DNA from: Bacteroidota bacterium
GTDB lineage: Bacteria > Bacteroidota > Bacteroidia > Flavobacteriales > Flavobacteriaceae
Length of the DNA: 16,316 bases
Assembly: GCA_009937085.1 (NCBI GenBank)
Contig: JAACDD010000078.1
Span: forward strand, 1-16,316
Reading direction: 5' to 3'
The notes below the pieces were generated by a model. The model saw only the letters and a program-made list of their open reading frames with translations, ran no database searches and had not been told where the DNA came from. Shown piece by piece: positions 6,779-13,768 of this stretch. The position numbers were made by a program, and so were the translations under genes. Position 1 is the first letter of the stretch. Each line of letters opens with the position of its first letter.

Positions 6779-6836
6779 GTGTGAATAGGTAAAATATAAG
6801 TTGTAATATAGTTGGCTGAAGTAGTTGCCTGTTAAG

Positions 6837-6844
6837 CAAACATA
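6837..6844 (-). promoter_or_regulatory. Candidate -7 element for rho
   Basis: TATGTTTG on the minus strand, a full TAnnTTTG match, giving a leader of roughly 50-55 bases before the rho ATG at 6778. No good TTG element is present at the usual distance upstream, where the sequence is an A-rich tract. It supports the shorter rho start, because the upstream ATG at 6847 would not be transcribed. Confidence 0.4.
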
Positions 6845-6854
6845 CAACTTTTTT

Positions 6855-6862
6855 TATTTTTG
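6855..6862 (+). promoter_or_regulatory. Candidate -7 element for the glycosyltransferase gene
   Basis: TATTTTTG matches TAnnTTTG and lies 21 bases before the GTG start at 6883, which would leave a leader of about 15 bases. It sits in a T-rich run, so a chance match is possible, and no clear -33 TTG is at the right spacing. It would be divergent from, and almost touching, the rho element. Confidence 0.3.
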
Positions 6863-6882
6863 ATACAGATTAATTTCCTTTC

Positions 6883-7728
6883 GTGATTTCGATAGCTATT
6901 ATTGTTCCTTTTTTTAATGAGGAAACACACCTAGAGAATGCCATAACTAGCTTATTAGCACAAACGGTTGCGTTTAGTGAACTTATTTTAGTTGATGATG
7001 GCTCCACAGATGCATCGTTGTCCATTGCAAAATCTTTGGCACAAAAGCACAATTCTATTCGTGTAATTCCCGCTGAAGAGAAATCTGCTCATCAGCCTGG
7101 CCAAAAAGTTGTTAATGCTTTTGAACGGGGTTTTACTGCTCTCTCATCTCCTTGGGACGTTGTTTGTAAGTTTGATGCGGATATAATTTTCCCTTCTAAC
7201 TATTTAGAAATTATGGTAAAATCATTTTCGAGTAATACCACTTTAGGTATGTTTTCGGGAGTGTTAACCATAGAAAAAAATGGTGTTTGGGAACTAGAAA
7301 ACATTTCAACTCAACATGTACGCGGTCCCGTAAAGGCTTATAGCAAACCTTGTTTTTCTTCTATTGGCGGTCTACGCCCTGCACTGGGTTGGGATACTTT
7401 AGACGAACTGTTGGCGTTATTTAACGGTTTTGCTGTTGAAGTAGATAGTTCGCTTCGCGTAAAACACTTGCGCCCAACAGGATTTCAATACAATCCTAGC
7501 GCTGCAAAAGCCAAAGGTGAAGTTTTTCATGCATTAGGATATGGATTATTTCTGGGCATTCTTGCTTCTGTAAAGTGGTCGCAAAAACAGCGCGGAAACT
7601 TAATGGGTGTACTTCAAGGCTTTCTGAGTGCATGGCTTAAAGACAAACCGAAGCTGGTAACTAAAGAAGAAGGAAAGTTTATTCGAAAGTATCGTTGGTC
7701 ACGAATCAGAGGGCGTTTTATCAGCTAG
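6883..7728 (+). CDS. Family 2 glycosyltransferase (GT-A fold)
   Basis: A 281-aa protein that transfers a sugar from a nucleotide-sugar donor to an unknown acceptor. The GT-A fold is clear: IIVPFFNEE (6-14), VDDGSTD (37-43) for the nucleotide, FDAD (97-100) as the DxD-type metal site, and GWDTLDE (169-175) as the likely catalytic-base region. HVRGPVKAY (145-153) lies in the acceptor part. The C-terminal part (about 205-281) is basic with one modest hydrophobic stretch (LGYGLFLGILASV) but no convincing transmembrane helix, so it is cytosolic or membrane-peripheral. The start is GTG; no ATG exists upstream in frame and the reading IIVPFFNEE must begin close to the N-terminus. It stands alone rather than in a polysaccharide cluster. 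Its 3' end overlaps the convergent phosphoesterase gene by 30 bases. Confidence 0.88.
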   Translation: MISIAIIVPFFNEETHLENAITSLLAQTVAFSELILVDDGSTDASLSIAKSLAQKHNSIRVIPAEEKSAHQPGQKVVNAFERGFTALSSPWDVVCKFDADIIFPSNYLEIMVKSFSSNTTLGMFSGVLTIEKNGVWELENISTQHVRGPVKAYSKPCFSSIGGLRPALGWDTLDELLALFNGFAVEVDSSLRVKHLRPTGFQYNPSAAKAKGEVFHALGYGLFLGILASVKWSQKQRGNLMGVLQGFLSAWLKDKPKLVTKEEGKFIRKYRWSRIRGRFIS

Positions 7729-8211
7729 CTCGATAACTACTAAATTTTGCGCTTTACCATTGGCAATTTCAAATTTGATTAAGGTTTGCTTTTTGTGAAA
7801 CCCGTGTTTTCCCGCGGCACCTGGATTAATGTAAAGCAACGCGCTGTTTTTATCAAAAGCAACTTTTAAAATATGCGAGTGTCCACAAATAAAAAGCTGT
7901 GGTTTTAACACAGATAACTTTTCGGAAATCCCTTTGGCGTATCTGTTTGGCCTTCCGCCTATGTGCGTCATAAATACCGAAACACCTTCAATTTCAAAAA
8001 ACAAGTCTTCAGGAAATTCTTGTCGAATTGTTGCATTATCAATGTTTCCATAAACAGCTCTAAGTGGTTTTAGCTTCTTTAGTGCGTCGGTTACATCTAG
8101 ATTACCAATATCTCCAGCGTGCCAAATTTCATCCACATCTTTGGCGTAACCCAAAACTCTTGGGTCTAAAAAACTATGCGTATCTGAAAGCAACAATATC
8201 TTTTTCATCAT
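7699..8211 (-). CDS. YfcE/MJ0936-family metallophosphoesterase
   Basis: A 170-aa member of the calcineurin-like phosphoesterase superfamily, of the small YfcE/MJ0936 type that hydrolyses phosphodiester bonds with a two-metal centre. All metal ligands are visible: SDTH (D10, H12), HAGDIGN (D34), YGNID (N56), MTHIGG (H83) and CGHSH (H111, H113). Length is typical. The natural substrate of these proteins is poorly defined; in a window that also encodes a c-di-AMP synthase, a nucleotide substrate is possible but unproven. The start is either of two adjacent ATG codons (8211 or 8208). It is divergent from truA with only 20 bases between the start codons, and its end overlaps the glycosyltransferase gene on the other strand. 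Confidence 0.9.
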   Translation of the reverse strand: MMKKILLLSDTHSFLDPRVLGYAKDVDEIWHAGDIGNLDVTDALKKLKPLRAVYGNIDNATIRQEFPEDLFFEIEGVSVFMTHIGGRPNRYAKGISEKLSVLKPQLFICGHSHILKVAFDKNSALLYINPGAAGKHGFHKKQTLIKFEIANGKAQNLVVIELADKTPSDS

Positions 8212-8218
8212 CTTTGTA

Positions 8219-8226
8219 CAAAATTA
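8219..8226 (-). promoter_or_regulatory. Candidate -7 element for the phosphoesterase gene
   Basis: TAATTTTG on the minus strand fits TAnnTTTG. It is only 8 bases before the start codon, so the transcript would be leaderless or nearly so. No TTG at the -33 distance. The same 20 bases must also serve truA on the other strand, for which only an imperfect CATCTTTG (8209-8216) is seen. Confidence 0.3.
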
Positions 8227-8231
8227 CACCT

Positions 8232-9002
8232 TTGCGTTACTTTTTAGAACTTTCTTACAAAGGAACTTCATATCACGGATGGCAACGCCAGCCTAATGCG
8301 GTGTCCGTGCAACAGGTTTTGGAAGAAGCCTTGAGTACATTGTTAGGAAAAGAAATTCAAATTCTTGGTGCAGGAAGAACAGATACAGGCGTTCATGCCA
8401 AACAAATGTTTGCACACTTTGACGCCGATATTCCCACAGCACAAGTCAACGATCTTGCATTTAGATTAAATCGATTTTTACCATTTTCTATTGCAATTCA
8501 AGCCATTCACGCTGTTGTCTTTGATGCGCATGCGCGCTTTGATGCTACTTCTCGAAGCTATATATATTACATCGCAAGTGAAAAAAATCCATTTTCTAAC
8601 GAACACGCCTATTTTTTCAATGCTCCGTTAGATGTAGATGCCATGAATACAGCCGCAGCTTTATTATTAAAACACACCAATTTCAAGTGTTTTTCGCGTT
8701 CTAAAACAGATGTGAAAACCTATGATTGCAATGTTACCGAAGCTTTTTGGGAGCAGCAGCAGTCAGGACTTGCTTTTCATATTTCCGCAAACCGCTTTTT
8801 ACGGAACATGGTGCGTGCTATAGTTGGAACGCTTTTAGATGTTGGGACTGGAAAATTATCTATGACTGGCTTTCAAGCCGTGCTTGACAGTGAAGACCGT
8901 ATGCAAGCTGGAAGTTCCGCTCCAGCACATGGATTATTTTTAACCAAAATTCGCTACCCAAACACTATCTTTGAAGTTCATGGAAAAGAAAAGTCCCAAT
9001 AG
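8232..9002 (+). CDS. truA: tRNA pseudouridine(38-40) synthase TruA, TTG start
   Basis: Makes pseudouridine at positions 38-40 in the anticodon arm of many tRNAs; 256 aa. Landmarks: YFLELSYKGTSYHGWQRQP (3-21), GAGRTDTGVHA (46-56) with catalytic Asp D51, RFDATSRSYIYYI (102-114), and NRFLRNMVRAIVGTLLDVG (197-215). The start is placed at TTG 8232 because the family N-terminus is normally M-R-Y-F-L-E, matching Leu(TTG)-R-Y-F-L-E here, and no ATG is available between this point and the phosphoesterase gene. An upstream in-frame ATG at 8064 would give 56 extra residues wholly antisense to the phosphoesterase coding region and unlike TruA. The 3' end overlaps the ABC exporter start by 23 bases, indicating a two-gene operon. 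Confidence 0.94.
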   Translation: MRYFLELSYKGTSYHGWQRQPNAVSVQQVLEEALSTLLGKEIQILGAGRTDTGVHAKQMFAHFDADIPTAQVNDLAFRLNRFLPFSIAIQAIHAVVFDAHARFDATSRSYIYYIASEKNPFSNEHAYFFNAPLDVDAMNTAAALLLKHTNFKCFSRSKTDVKTYDCNVTEAFWEQQQSGLAFHISANRFLRNMVRAIVGTLLDVGTGKLSMTGFQAVLDSEDRMQAGSSAPAHGLFLTKIRYPNTIFEVHGKEKSQ

Positions 9003-10755
9003 TATTTTAGATGTTAGCTTATTTAAACGCCTACTGGTGTTTGTTAAGCCCTACCGCAAAATATTTGCTTTTGTACTGTTGGCTGCAATATTACTTTCGG
9101 GTTTTTCCACATTAAGTCCATACTTGTTAAAAATAACAATCGACGATTACATAACCGTCAAAGACTATGATGGTATGTTGTTGCTTATTGCGTTAATGGG
9201 CAGTACTTTGGTAATGGAAGTTATCTTTCAGTTCATGTTTATTTATTATGCAAATTGGCTGGGGCAACACGTGATTTTTGATTTACGCAATACGCTTTAC
9301 ACCCATATGCTGCAATTTAAAATGACCTACTATGACAATTCTGCCGTAGGTCGATTGGTCACGCGTGTGGTTAGCGACATAGAAACCATATCGGGTATTT
9401 TTAGTCAGGGGTTGTTTATGATAATCGCAGACTTGCTAAAAATGCTTGTAGTTATTATTTTGATGTGGTCTGTAAGCTGGAAATTATCACTAATTGTTTT
9501 TGCTGTATTACCCTTTATTTTAGTTGCTACGCGTAAATTTCAAAAGGCCATGAAAACTACTTTTGATGAAGTACGAACACAAGTGGCAAACCTGAACAGT
9601 TTTGTGCAGGAACGCATATCTGGAATGAGTATTGTACAGCTTTTTGCACGTGAGCAGACCGAATCAAAAGCGTTTAGAGCCATTAACGACAAGCACCGAA
9701 AGGCATGGATAAAAACGGTTTGGTACAACTCCATTTTCTTTCCTGTTGCAGAACTGTCTACTTCAATTACTATTGGATTGTTGGTGTGGTTTGGTGGACT
9801 TAACGTTATTGCAGGATCATCGGGAATTACATTGGGAATTATTTTTCTCTTTATTCAATTATCCCAAATGCTTTTTCGCCCACTTCGGCAAATTGCCGAT
9901 AAGTTTAACACCCTGCAAATGGGTATGGTTGCGGTGCGCCGCGTTGTAGCTATCTTGGATACGGATGAAAAAATCTCGAATCAAGGAAAAATCGCAAACA
10001 AAGAAATTAAAGGGGGATTGCGCTTTGAAAACCTACACTTTTCGTACAAAAAAGACGAGCCTGTGCTACATGGGATTTCGTTTGAAATGGCGCCAGGCGA
10101 AACCGTTGCCGTAGTTGGTGCAACAGGGGCTGGAAAATCTACACTAATTAATATTTTGAGTAGGTTTTATACCATTGATAGCGGAAAAGTATTACTCGAC
10201 GGAGTGTCTATTGAAGACTATGAGCGTTCATGGCTGCGTAAGCAAATAGGTGTGGTGCTACAAGATGTATTTCTTTTTGCCGACTCTATTTATAACAATA
10301 TAACACTTTGGGACACTTCTATAAGTGAGGAAGAAGTAGTTGCTGCTGCAAAGAAAATTGGGGTACATAGCTTTATTTCAAGTTTACCAGATGGATATCA
10401 TTTTAATGTAAAGGAACGTGGTGGATTGCTTTCCACGGGGCAACGCCAGCTTATTGCTTTTCTACGCGCTTACGTCATTCAGCCTAAAATTTTAGTGCTC
10501 GACGAGGCTACATCTTCTATTGATACCCACGCCGAAAAACTCATTCAAAAAGCAACAAAAGAAGTGACTAAAGGCAAAACTTCGCTTGTTATTGCTCACC
10601 GATTGGCTACTGTGCAACGTGCCGATAAAATTATTGTACTTGATAAAGGAAATATCGTTGAGGTAGGAACGCACAAAGAGTTGTTAAATATTGACGGTGG
10701 ATACTACAAAAACCTCTATGAAGTGCAATTTTCAGCTCCAGTACAAGCGGTCTAA
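8980..10755 (+). CDS. ABC exporter, MsbA-like half-transporter (membrane domain fused to ATPase)
   Basis: A 591-aa type IV ABC exporter in the inner membrane. The membrane domain has about six helices (roughly residues 30-50, 65-90, 145-165, 168-185, 255-275, 280-300). The ATPase domain has Walker A GATGAGKST (380-388), the Q-loop at Q428, signature LSTGQ (484-488), Walker B ILVLDE (504-509) with catalytic Glu, and the H-loop AHR (H540). All catalytic residues are present; the signature differs from LSGGQ by one Thr. The substrate is unknown: MsbA-type proteins move lipid A, others move lipids, peptides or drugs. The ATG at 8980 is chosen over a TTG at 8971; both lie inside the end of truA, so expression is probably coupled. 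It could work as a homodimer, since no partner half-transporter is adjacent. The TAA stop interlocks with the cdaA stop. Confidence 0.93.
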   Translation: MEKKSPNSILDVSLFKRLLVFVKPYRKIFAFVLLAAILLSGFSTLSPYLLKITIDDYITVKDYDGMLLLIALMGSTLVMEVIFQFMFIYYANWLGQHVIFDLRNTLYTHMLQFKMTYYDNSAVGRLVTRVVSDIETISGIFSQGLFMIIADLLKMLVVIILMWSVSWKLSLIVFAVLPFILVATRKFQKAMKTTFDEVRTQVANLNSFVQERISGMSIVQLFAREQTESKAFRAINDKHRKAWIKTVWYNSIFFPVAELSTSITIGLLVWFGGLNVIAGSSGITLGIIFLFIQLSQMLFRPLRQIADKFNTLQMGMVAVRRVVAILDTDEKISNQGKIANKEIKGGLRFENLHFSYKKDEPVLHGISFEMAPGETVAVVGATGAGKSTLINILSRFYTIDSGKVLLDGVSIEDYERSWLRKQIGVVLQDVFLFADSIYNNITLWDTSISEEEVVAAAKKIGVHSFISSLPDGYHFNVKERGGLLSTGQRQLIAFLRAYVIQPKILVLDEATSSIDTHAEKLIQKATKEVTKGKTSLVIAHRLATVQRADKIIVLDKGNIVEVGTHKELLNIDGGYYKNLYEVQFSAPVQAV

Positions 10756-11537
10756 TCCATGTCTTTTGTGAGCATTTCACTAAGCTCTTTGTAAGAATTA
10801 AACGGAATACGCTCACCATTTTTAAAATAACTAATTGCACCGGTTTCTTCTGAAACTACAAGTACTACTGCATCGGTTTTTTCGGTAATTCCCAAGGCTG
10901 CTCTGTGTCGTAATCCATATCTTTTAGGTATGGTCTTATTTTCAGAAACAGGAAGAACAACTCGCGTTGCTGTAATGGCGTTGTTTTCAATAATAGCAGC
11001 TCCATCGTGAAGCGGAGCATTTTTATGGAAAACACTCTCAATTACAGGTATAGAAAGCTCCATATTTACTTCAACCCCAGAAGGTTTTAAAAATTCTAAA
11101 CTACTGTTTCGCTCCAAAACCAATAACGCTCCTGTTTTTTGTTTTTTTAACGATGAGCAACTTTGTACCAAGGCCTCAATATTGAGTTCAGGTTCGTGAG
11201 TGCTTTGGTTGGTAGTAAAAAGCTTAAGATATCGACTAAATCTTTTTCGGTTTGCCAAGTTTGATGACCCTAGCATCAAAAGAAGTTTTCTGATTTCTTG
11301 TTGAAACACAACAATTAATGCAAATACACCAACACTCATAAATCCGCCTAAAATATTGCTGAGTAGCTCCATGTTTAGTGCGTCGGTAATCTTCCAAATG
11401 AGATAAAGTATAACAATTCCAACAAAAATATTTATGGCTGCTGTGCCGCGAACCAAACGATAGGCATAGTAAAGTAGGAGTGCTACCAAAATGATATCCA
11501 ATACGTCTAGCAGATTAAAATCTAAAAAATCAAACAT
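10752..11537 (-). CDS. cdaA: Diadenylate cyclase CdaA (c-di-AMP synthase)
   Basis: Condenses two ATP into cyclic di-AMP. The 261-aa protein has three N-terminal membrane helices (about 10-29, 32-50, 60-80), a linker, then the DisA_N/DAC catalytic domain with HDGAAII (177-183) and GLRHRAALG (198-206), the DGA and RHR motifs required for activity. This helix-plus-DAC architecture is that of CdaA (YbbP type), not the DNA-scanning DisA. c-di-AMP controls osmolyte transport and envelope homeostasis in bacteria where it has been studied. It lies 9 bases downstream of folP, so it is expressed as the second gene of a folP-cdaA operon. No CdaR-type regulator or GlmM is adjacent. The end overlaps the ABC exporter stop by 4 bases (10752-10755). 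Confidence 0.95.
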   Translation of the reverse strand: MFDFLDFNLLDVLDIILVALLLYYAYRLVRGTAAINIFVGIVILYLIWKITDALNMELLSNILGGFMSVGVFALIVVFQQEIRKLLLMLGSSNLANRKRFSRYLKLFTTNQSTHEPELNIEALVQSCSSLKKQKTGALLVLERNSSLEFLKPSGVEVNMELSIPVIESVFHKNAPLHDGAAIIENNAITATRVVLPVSENKTIPKRYGLRHRAALGITEKTDAVVLVVSEETGAISYFKNGERIPFNSYKELSEMLTKDMD

Positions 11538-11546
11538 CTTATAAAA

Positions 11547-12389
11547 TTACGGATTTATTGGATAAGAGGCATCAAGTGTTGTAATGAGCTGAACGGTCTC
11601 CTGCGCTTCTTTTACGTCGTGAACACGCAAAATATGCGCGCCTTGTTGCAATGCAACTGCATTAAGTGCTGTTGTTCCATTAAGTGCATGGCTTGCATCT
11701 GTTCCTAAAGTTTTGTAAATCATAGATTTACGTGAAACACCAACCAATAATGGAACACCATCTATTTTTAAGCTGTGTATGTTTTTGAGCAAAGCAAAAT
11801 TGTGTGCTATTGTTTTTCCAAATCCAAACCCTGGATCAATAATAACATCATTAATTCCGGCTGCGTGTGCTGCTTTAATTTTTTCAGAAAAAAAGGAACG
11901 GACCGCAACTAAGATGTCCTCATAGGAAGGATTGTTTTGCATGGTTTGTGGCGTTCCCTGCATATGCATTGCAATGTACGGCACGCCGAGTTTACCAACT
12001 GTTTTTAGCATAGCTGTGTCCATATTTCCAGCCGAAATATCGTTCACGAGCTTGGCTCCAGCGGCTACTGCCTGATGGGCAACTTCACTTCGGTAGGTAT
12101 CGATTGATATAAAAATATCAGGGAATGTTTGACTAATTTTTTCAATTACTGGGAGTACGCGTTTGAGTTCCTCGTCAGTGGGAATTTCTTCCACACCAGG
12201 TTTTGAGCTTGCGCCGCCAACATCAATAAACGTAGCTCCTTCTGTTATCATTTTTTCAGTTTGGGCAAGTGCCGCATCGATACTATTGTGTTGACCACCA
12301 TCAAAAAACGAATTGGGGGTTAGGTTTAAAATCCCCATGATTTTTGGTGTTCTTAAGTCGATTAGCTTGCCGTTGCACGTGATGTTCAT
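11547..12389 (-). CDS. folP: Dihydropteroate synthase
   Basis: Joins para-aminobenzoate to dihydropterin pyrophosphate in folate synthesis; target of sulfonamides. The 280-aa TIM-barrel protein shows MGILNLTPNSFFDGG (18-32), IDVGGASSKPG (55-65), ISIDTYR (94-100), LVNDISAG (114-121), AMHMQGTPQTMQ (140-151), DPGFGFGKT (185-193), GVSRKS (217-222) and RVHDV (255-259), covering pterin, diphosphate and pABA contacts. The ATG at 12389 is preferred over an in-frame GTG three codons upstream because MNITCNGKLIDL matches the usual N-terminus. It is first gene of the folP-cdaA operon and divergent from the DUF1599 gene with about 46 bases between. No obvious promoter element is recognised in that gap beyond near-matches. 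Confidence 0.96.
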   Translation of the reverse strand: MNITCNGKLIDLRTPKIMGILNLTPNSFFDGGQHNSIDAALAQTEKMITEGATFIDVGGASSKPGVEEIPTDEELKRVLPVIEKISQTFPDIFISIDTYRSEVAHQAVAAGAKLVNDISAGNMDTAMLKTVGKLGVPYIAMHMQGTPQTMQNNPSYEDILVAVRSFFSEKIKAAHAAGINDVIIDPGFGFGKTIAHNFALLKNIHSLKIDGVPLLVGVSRKSMIYKTLGTDASHALNGTTALNAVALQQGAHILRVHDVKEAQETVQLITTLDASYPINP

Positions 12390-12435
12390 AAAAAGCACTT
12401 AAAATTGTTGGTAAAGAACCAAATGATGTTCATTT

Positions 12436-13011
12436 TTGAGCGAAATTTACAACAAATCAAATCAGGTGGCACAAACCGAAGCACAATATCTGTCAGAAGC
12501 AACTAAATGCAAAGTGCTTTTTGAGAAAAAAATGATTGACTACGGCTGTGCTTGGCGTATTCTTCGTACGCCGTCACTTACCGATCAAATATTTATCAAG
12601 GCGCAACGCATTAGAACACTTCAAGAAGTAGTCACCAAAAAAGTGGACGAAGGAGAAGAAGCTGAATTTATTGGCATAGTAAATTATGCTATTATGGCAT
12701 TGATTCAACTTGAATTGGGTGTTGCAGATCAACCCGATTTATCCAACGACGAGGTCATGCATTTGTATACCAAACATGCCGCCGAAACCAAAGAGCTTAT
12801 GGAGCGTAAAAATCACGATTATGGCGAGGCTTGGCGTGATATGCGTGTAAGTTCGCTGACGGACTTGATTTTGCAAAAATTACTTCGTGTAAAACAAATT
12901 GAAAATAATGAAGGCAAAACGCTTGTAAGCGAAGGACTTTCGGCAAATTATCAAGACATGATAAATTATGCCTTATTTGCCTTAATCCACCTTAACAACC
13001 AACCAAAATAA
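12436..13011 (+). CDS. DUF1599 family protein with two tandem domain copies, TTG start
   Basis: A 191-aa protein of the DUF1599 family, function unknown. It is built of two similar halves about 93 residues apart: DYGCAWRILRTPSLTD (35-50) matches DYGEAWRDMRVSSLTD (128-143); the following K-x-x-R helix matches KLLRVKQI (148-155); and GIVNYAIMALIQLE (80-93) matches DMINYALFALIHLN (174-187). The Lys/Asp-Tyr-Gly/Trp pattern recalls a phage-associated domain that I remember being linked to modified-nucleotide systems, which hints at a nucleotide-related role, but this is weak. The start must be TTG at 12436 or a later GTG near codon 11: an in-frame TGA lies just upstream and there is no ATG before residue 33. 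It leads a group with tpiA (5-base gap), prmA and clpS, and sits divergent to folP, a neighbourhood I recall from other flavobacteria. Confidence 0.85.
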   Translation: MSEIYNKSNQVAQTEAQYLSEATKCKVLFEKKMIDYGCAWRILRTPSLTDQIFIKAQRIRTLQEVVTKKVDEGEEAEFIGIVNYAIMALIQLELGVADQPDLSNDEVMHLYTKHAAETKELMERKNHDYGEAWRDMRVSSLTDLILQKLLRVKQIENNEGKTLVSEGLSANYQDMINYALFALIHLNNQPK

Positions 13012-13016
13012 TACAT

Positions 13017-13766
13017 ATGAGAAAGCAAATTGTAGCAGGAAACTGGAAAATGAATCTAGATGCTGTACAAAGTAATGAATTAATAGAAGCACTAAAAGAG
13101 AAGTCGCTAGCTGCTGACGTAAGCGTGGCAATTGCGACTCCTTCTATTCATCTTGCAAATGCCGTAAAGCAAACCGAAAACAGCGCGATTAGCGTAGCGG
13201 CGCAAAACATGCACCAAGCTACTTCAGGCGCTTTTACGGGAGAAATTTCCGCAACTATGCTTAAATCTATCGGCGTAAATGCGACTCTTTTGGGACACTC
13301 TGAGCGCAGAGCGTATTTCCATGAAACAGATGAATTATTAGCAGAAAAAGTAAATACCGCTTTGGAAAACGACTTGGAAATCATTTTTTGCTTTGGCGAA
13401 GAATTAGAAGAACGAAAGTCAGCGCGTCATTTTGATGTGGTTTCAGCTCAACTTCGCAAAGCACTTTTTCATTTAGATGCCCCGCAATGGAAACATATTG
13501 TGTTGGCGTATGAGCCAGTTTGGGCCATTGGAACTGGAGAAACGGCATCTCCTGAGCAAGCTCAAGAAATGCATGCACACATCAGATCTGTTTTAGCAGC
13601 GCAATACGACGATGCTTTGGCGCAAAGCATTTCTGTGCTCTATGGTGGAAGTGTAAAGCCTGCCAATGCACAAGAGATTTTTGCACAGCCCGACGTAGAT
13701 GGCGGACTTATTGGCGGGGCTGCTTTAAAGGCCGATGACTTTGCCGCTATTGTTAATGCATTTTAA
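13017..13766 (+). CDS. tpiA: Triosephosphate isomerase
   Basis: Interconverts dihydroxyacetone phosphate and glyceraldehyde-3-phosphate in glycolysis and gluconeogenesis; cytoplasmic homodimer. The 249-aa TIM barrel has AGNWKMN (7-13) with catalytic K11, LGHSERR (92-98) with the electrophile H94, the base E166 in AYEPVWAIGTG (164-174), which also opens flexible loop 6, and the phosphate-binding YGGSVKP and GGLIGGAAL segments near the C-terminus. Length is typical. The ATG is 5 bases after the DUF1599 stop; prmA starts 2 bases after its own stop. Expression is therefore presumably tied to the neighbouring genes. Confidence 0.97.
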   Translation: MRKQIVAGNWKMNLDAVQSNELIEALKEKSLAADVSVAIATPSIHLANAVKQTENSAISVAAQNMHQATSGAFTGEISATMLKSIGVNATLLGHSERRAYFHETDELLAEKVNTALENDLEIIFCFGEELEERKSARHFDVVSAQLRKALFHLDAPQWKHIVLAYEPVWAIGTGETASPEQAQEMHAHIRSVLAAQYDDALAQSISVLYGGSVKPANAQEIFAQPDVDGGLIGGAALKADDFAAIVNAF

Positions 13767-13768
13767 GG

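Noticed and set aside
6779..6847. Upstream ATG that would extend Rho by 23 residues
   Set aside because: The added residues are hydrophobic and unlike Rho, and the candidate -7 element lies downstream of this ATG.
8064..8231. An in-frame ATG giving TruA 56 extra N-terminal residues
   Set aside because: The extra part is entirely antisense to the conserved phosphoesterase gene and does not resemble TruA; family alignment begins at the TTG at 8232.
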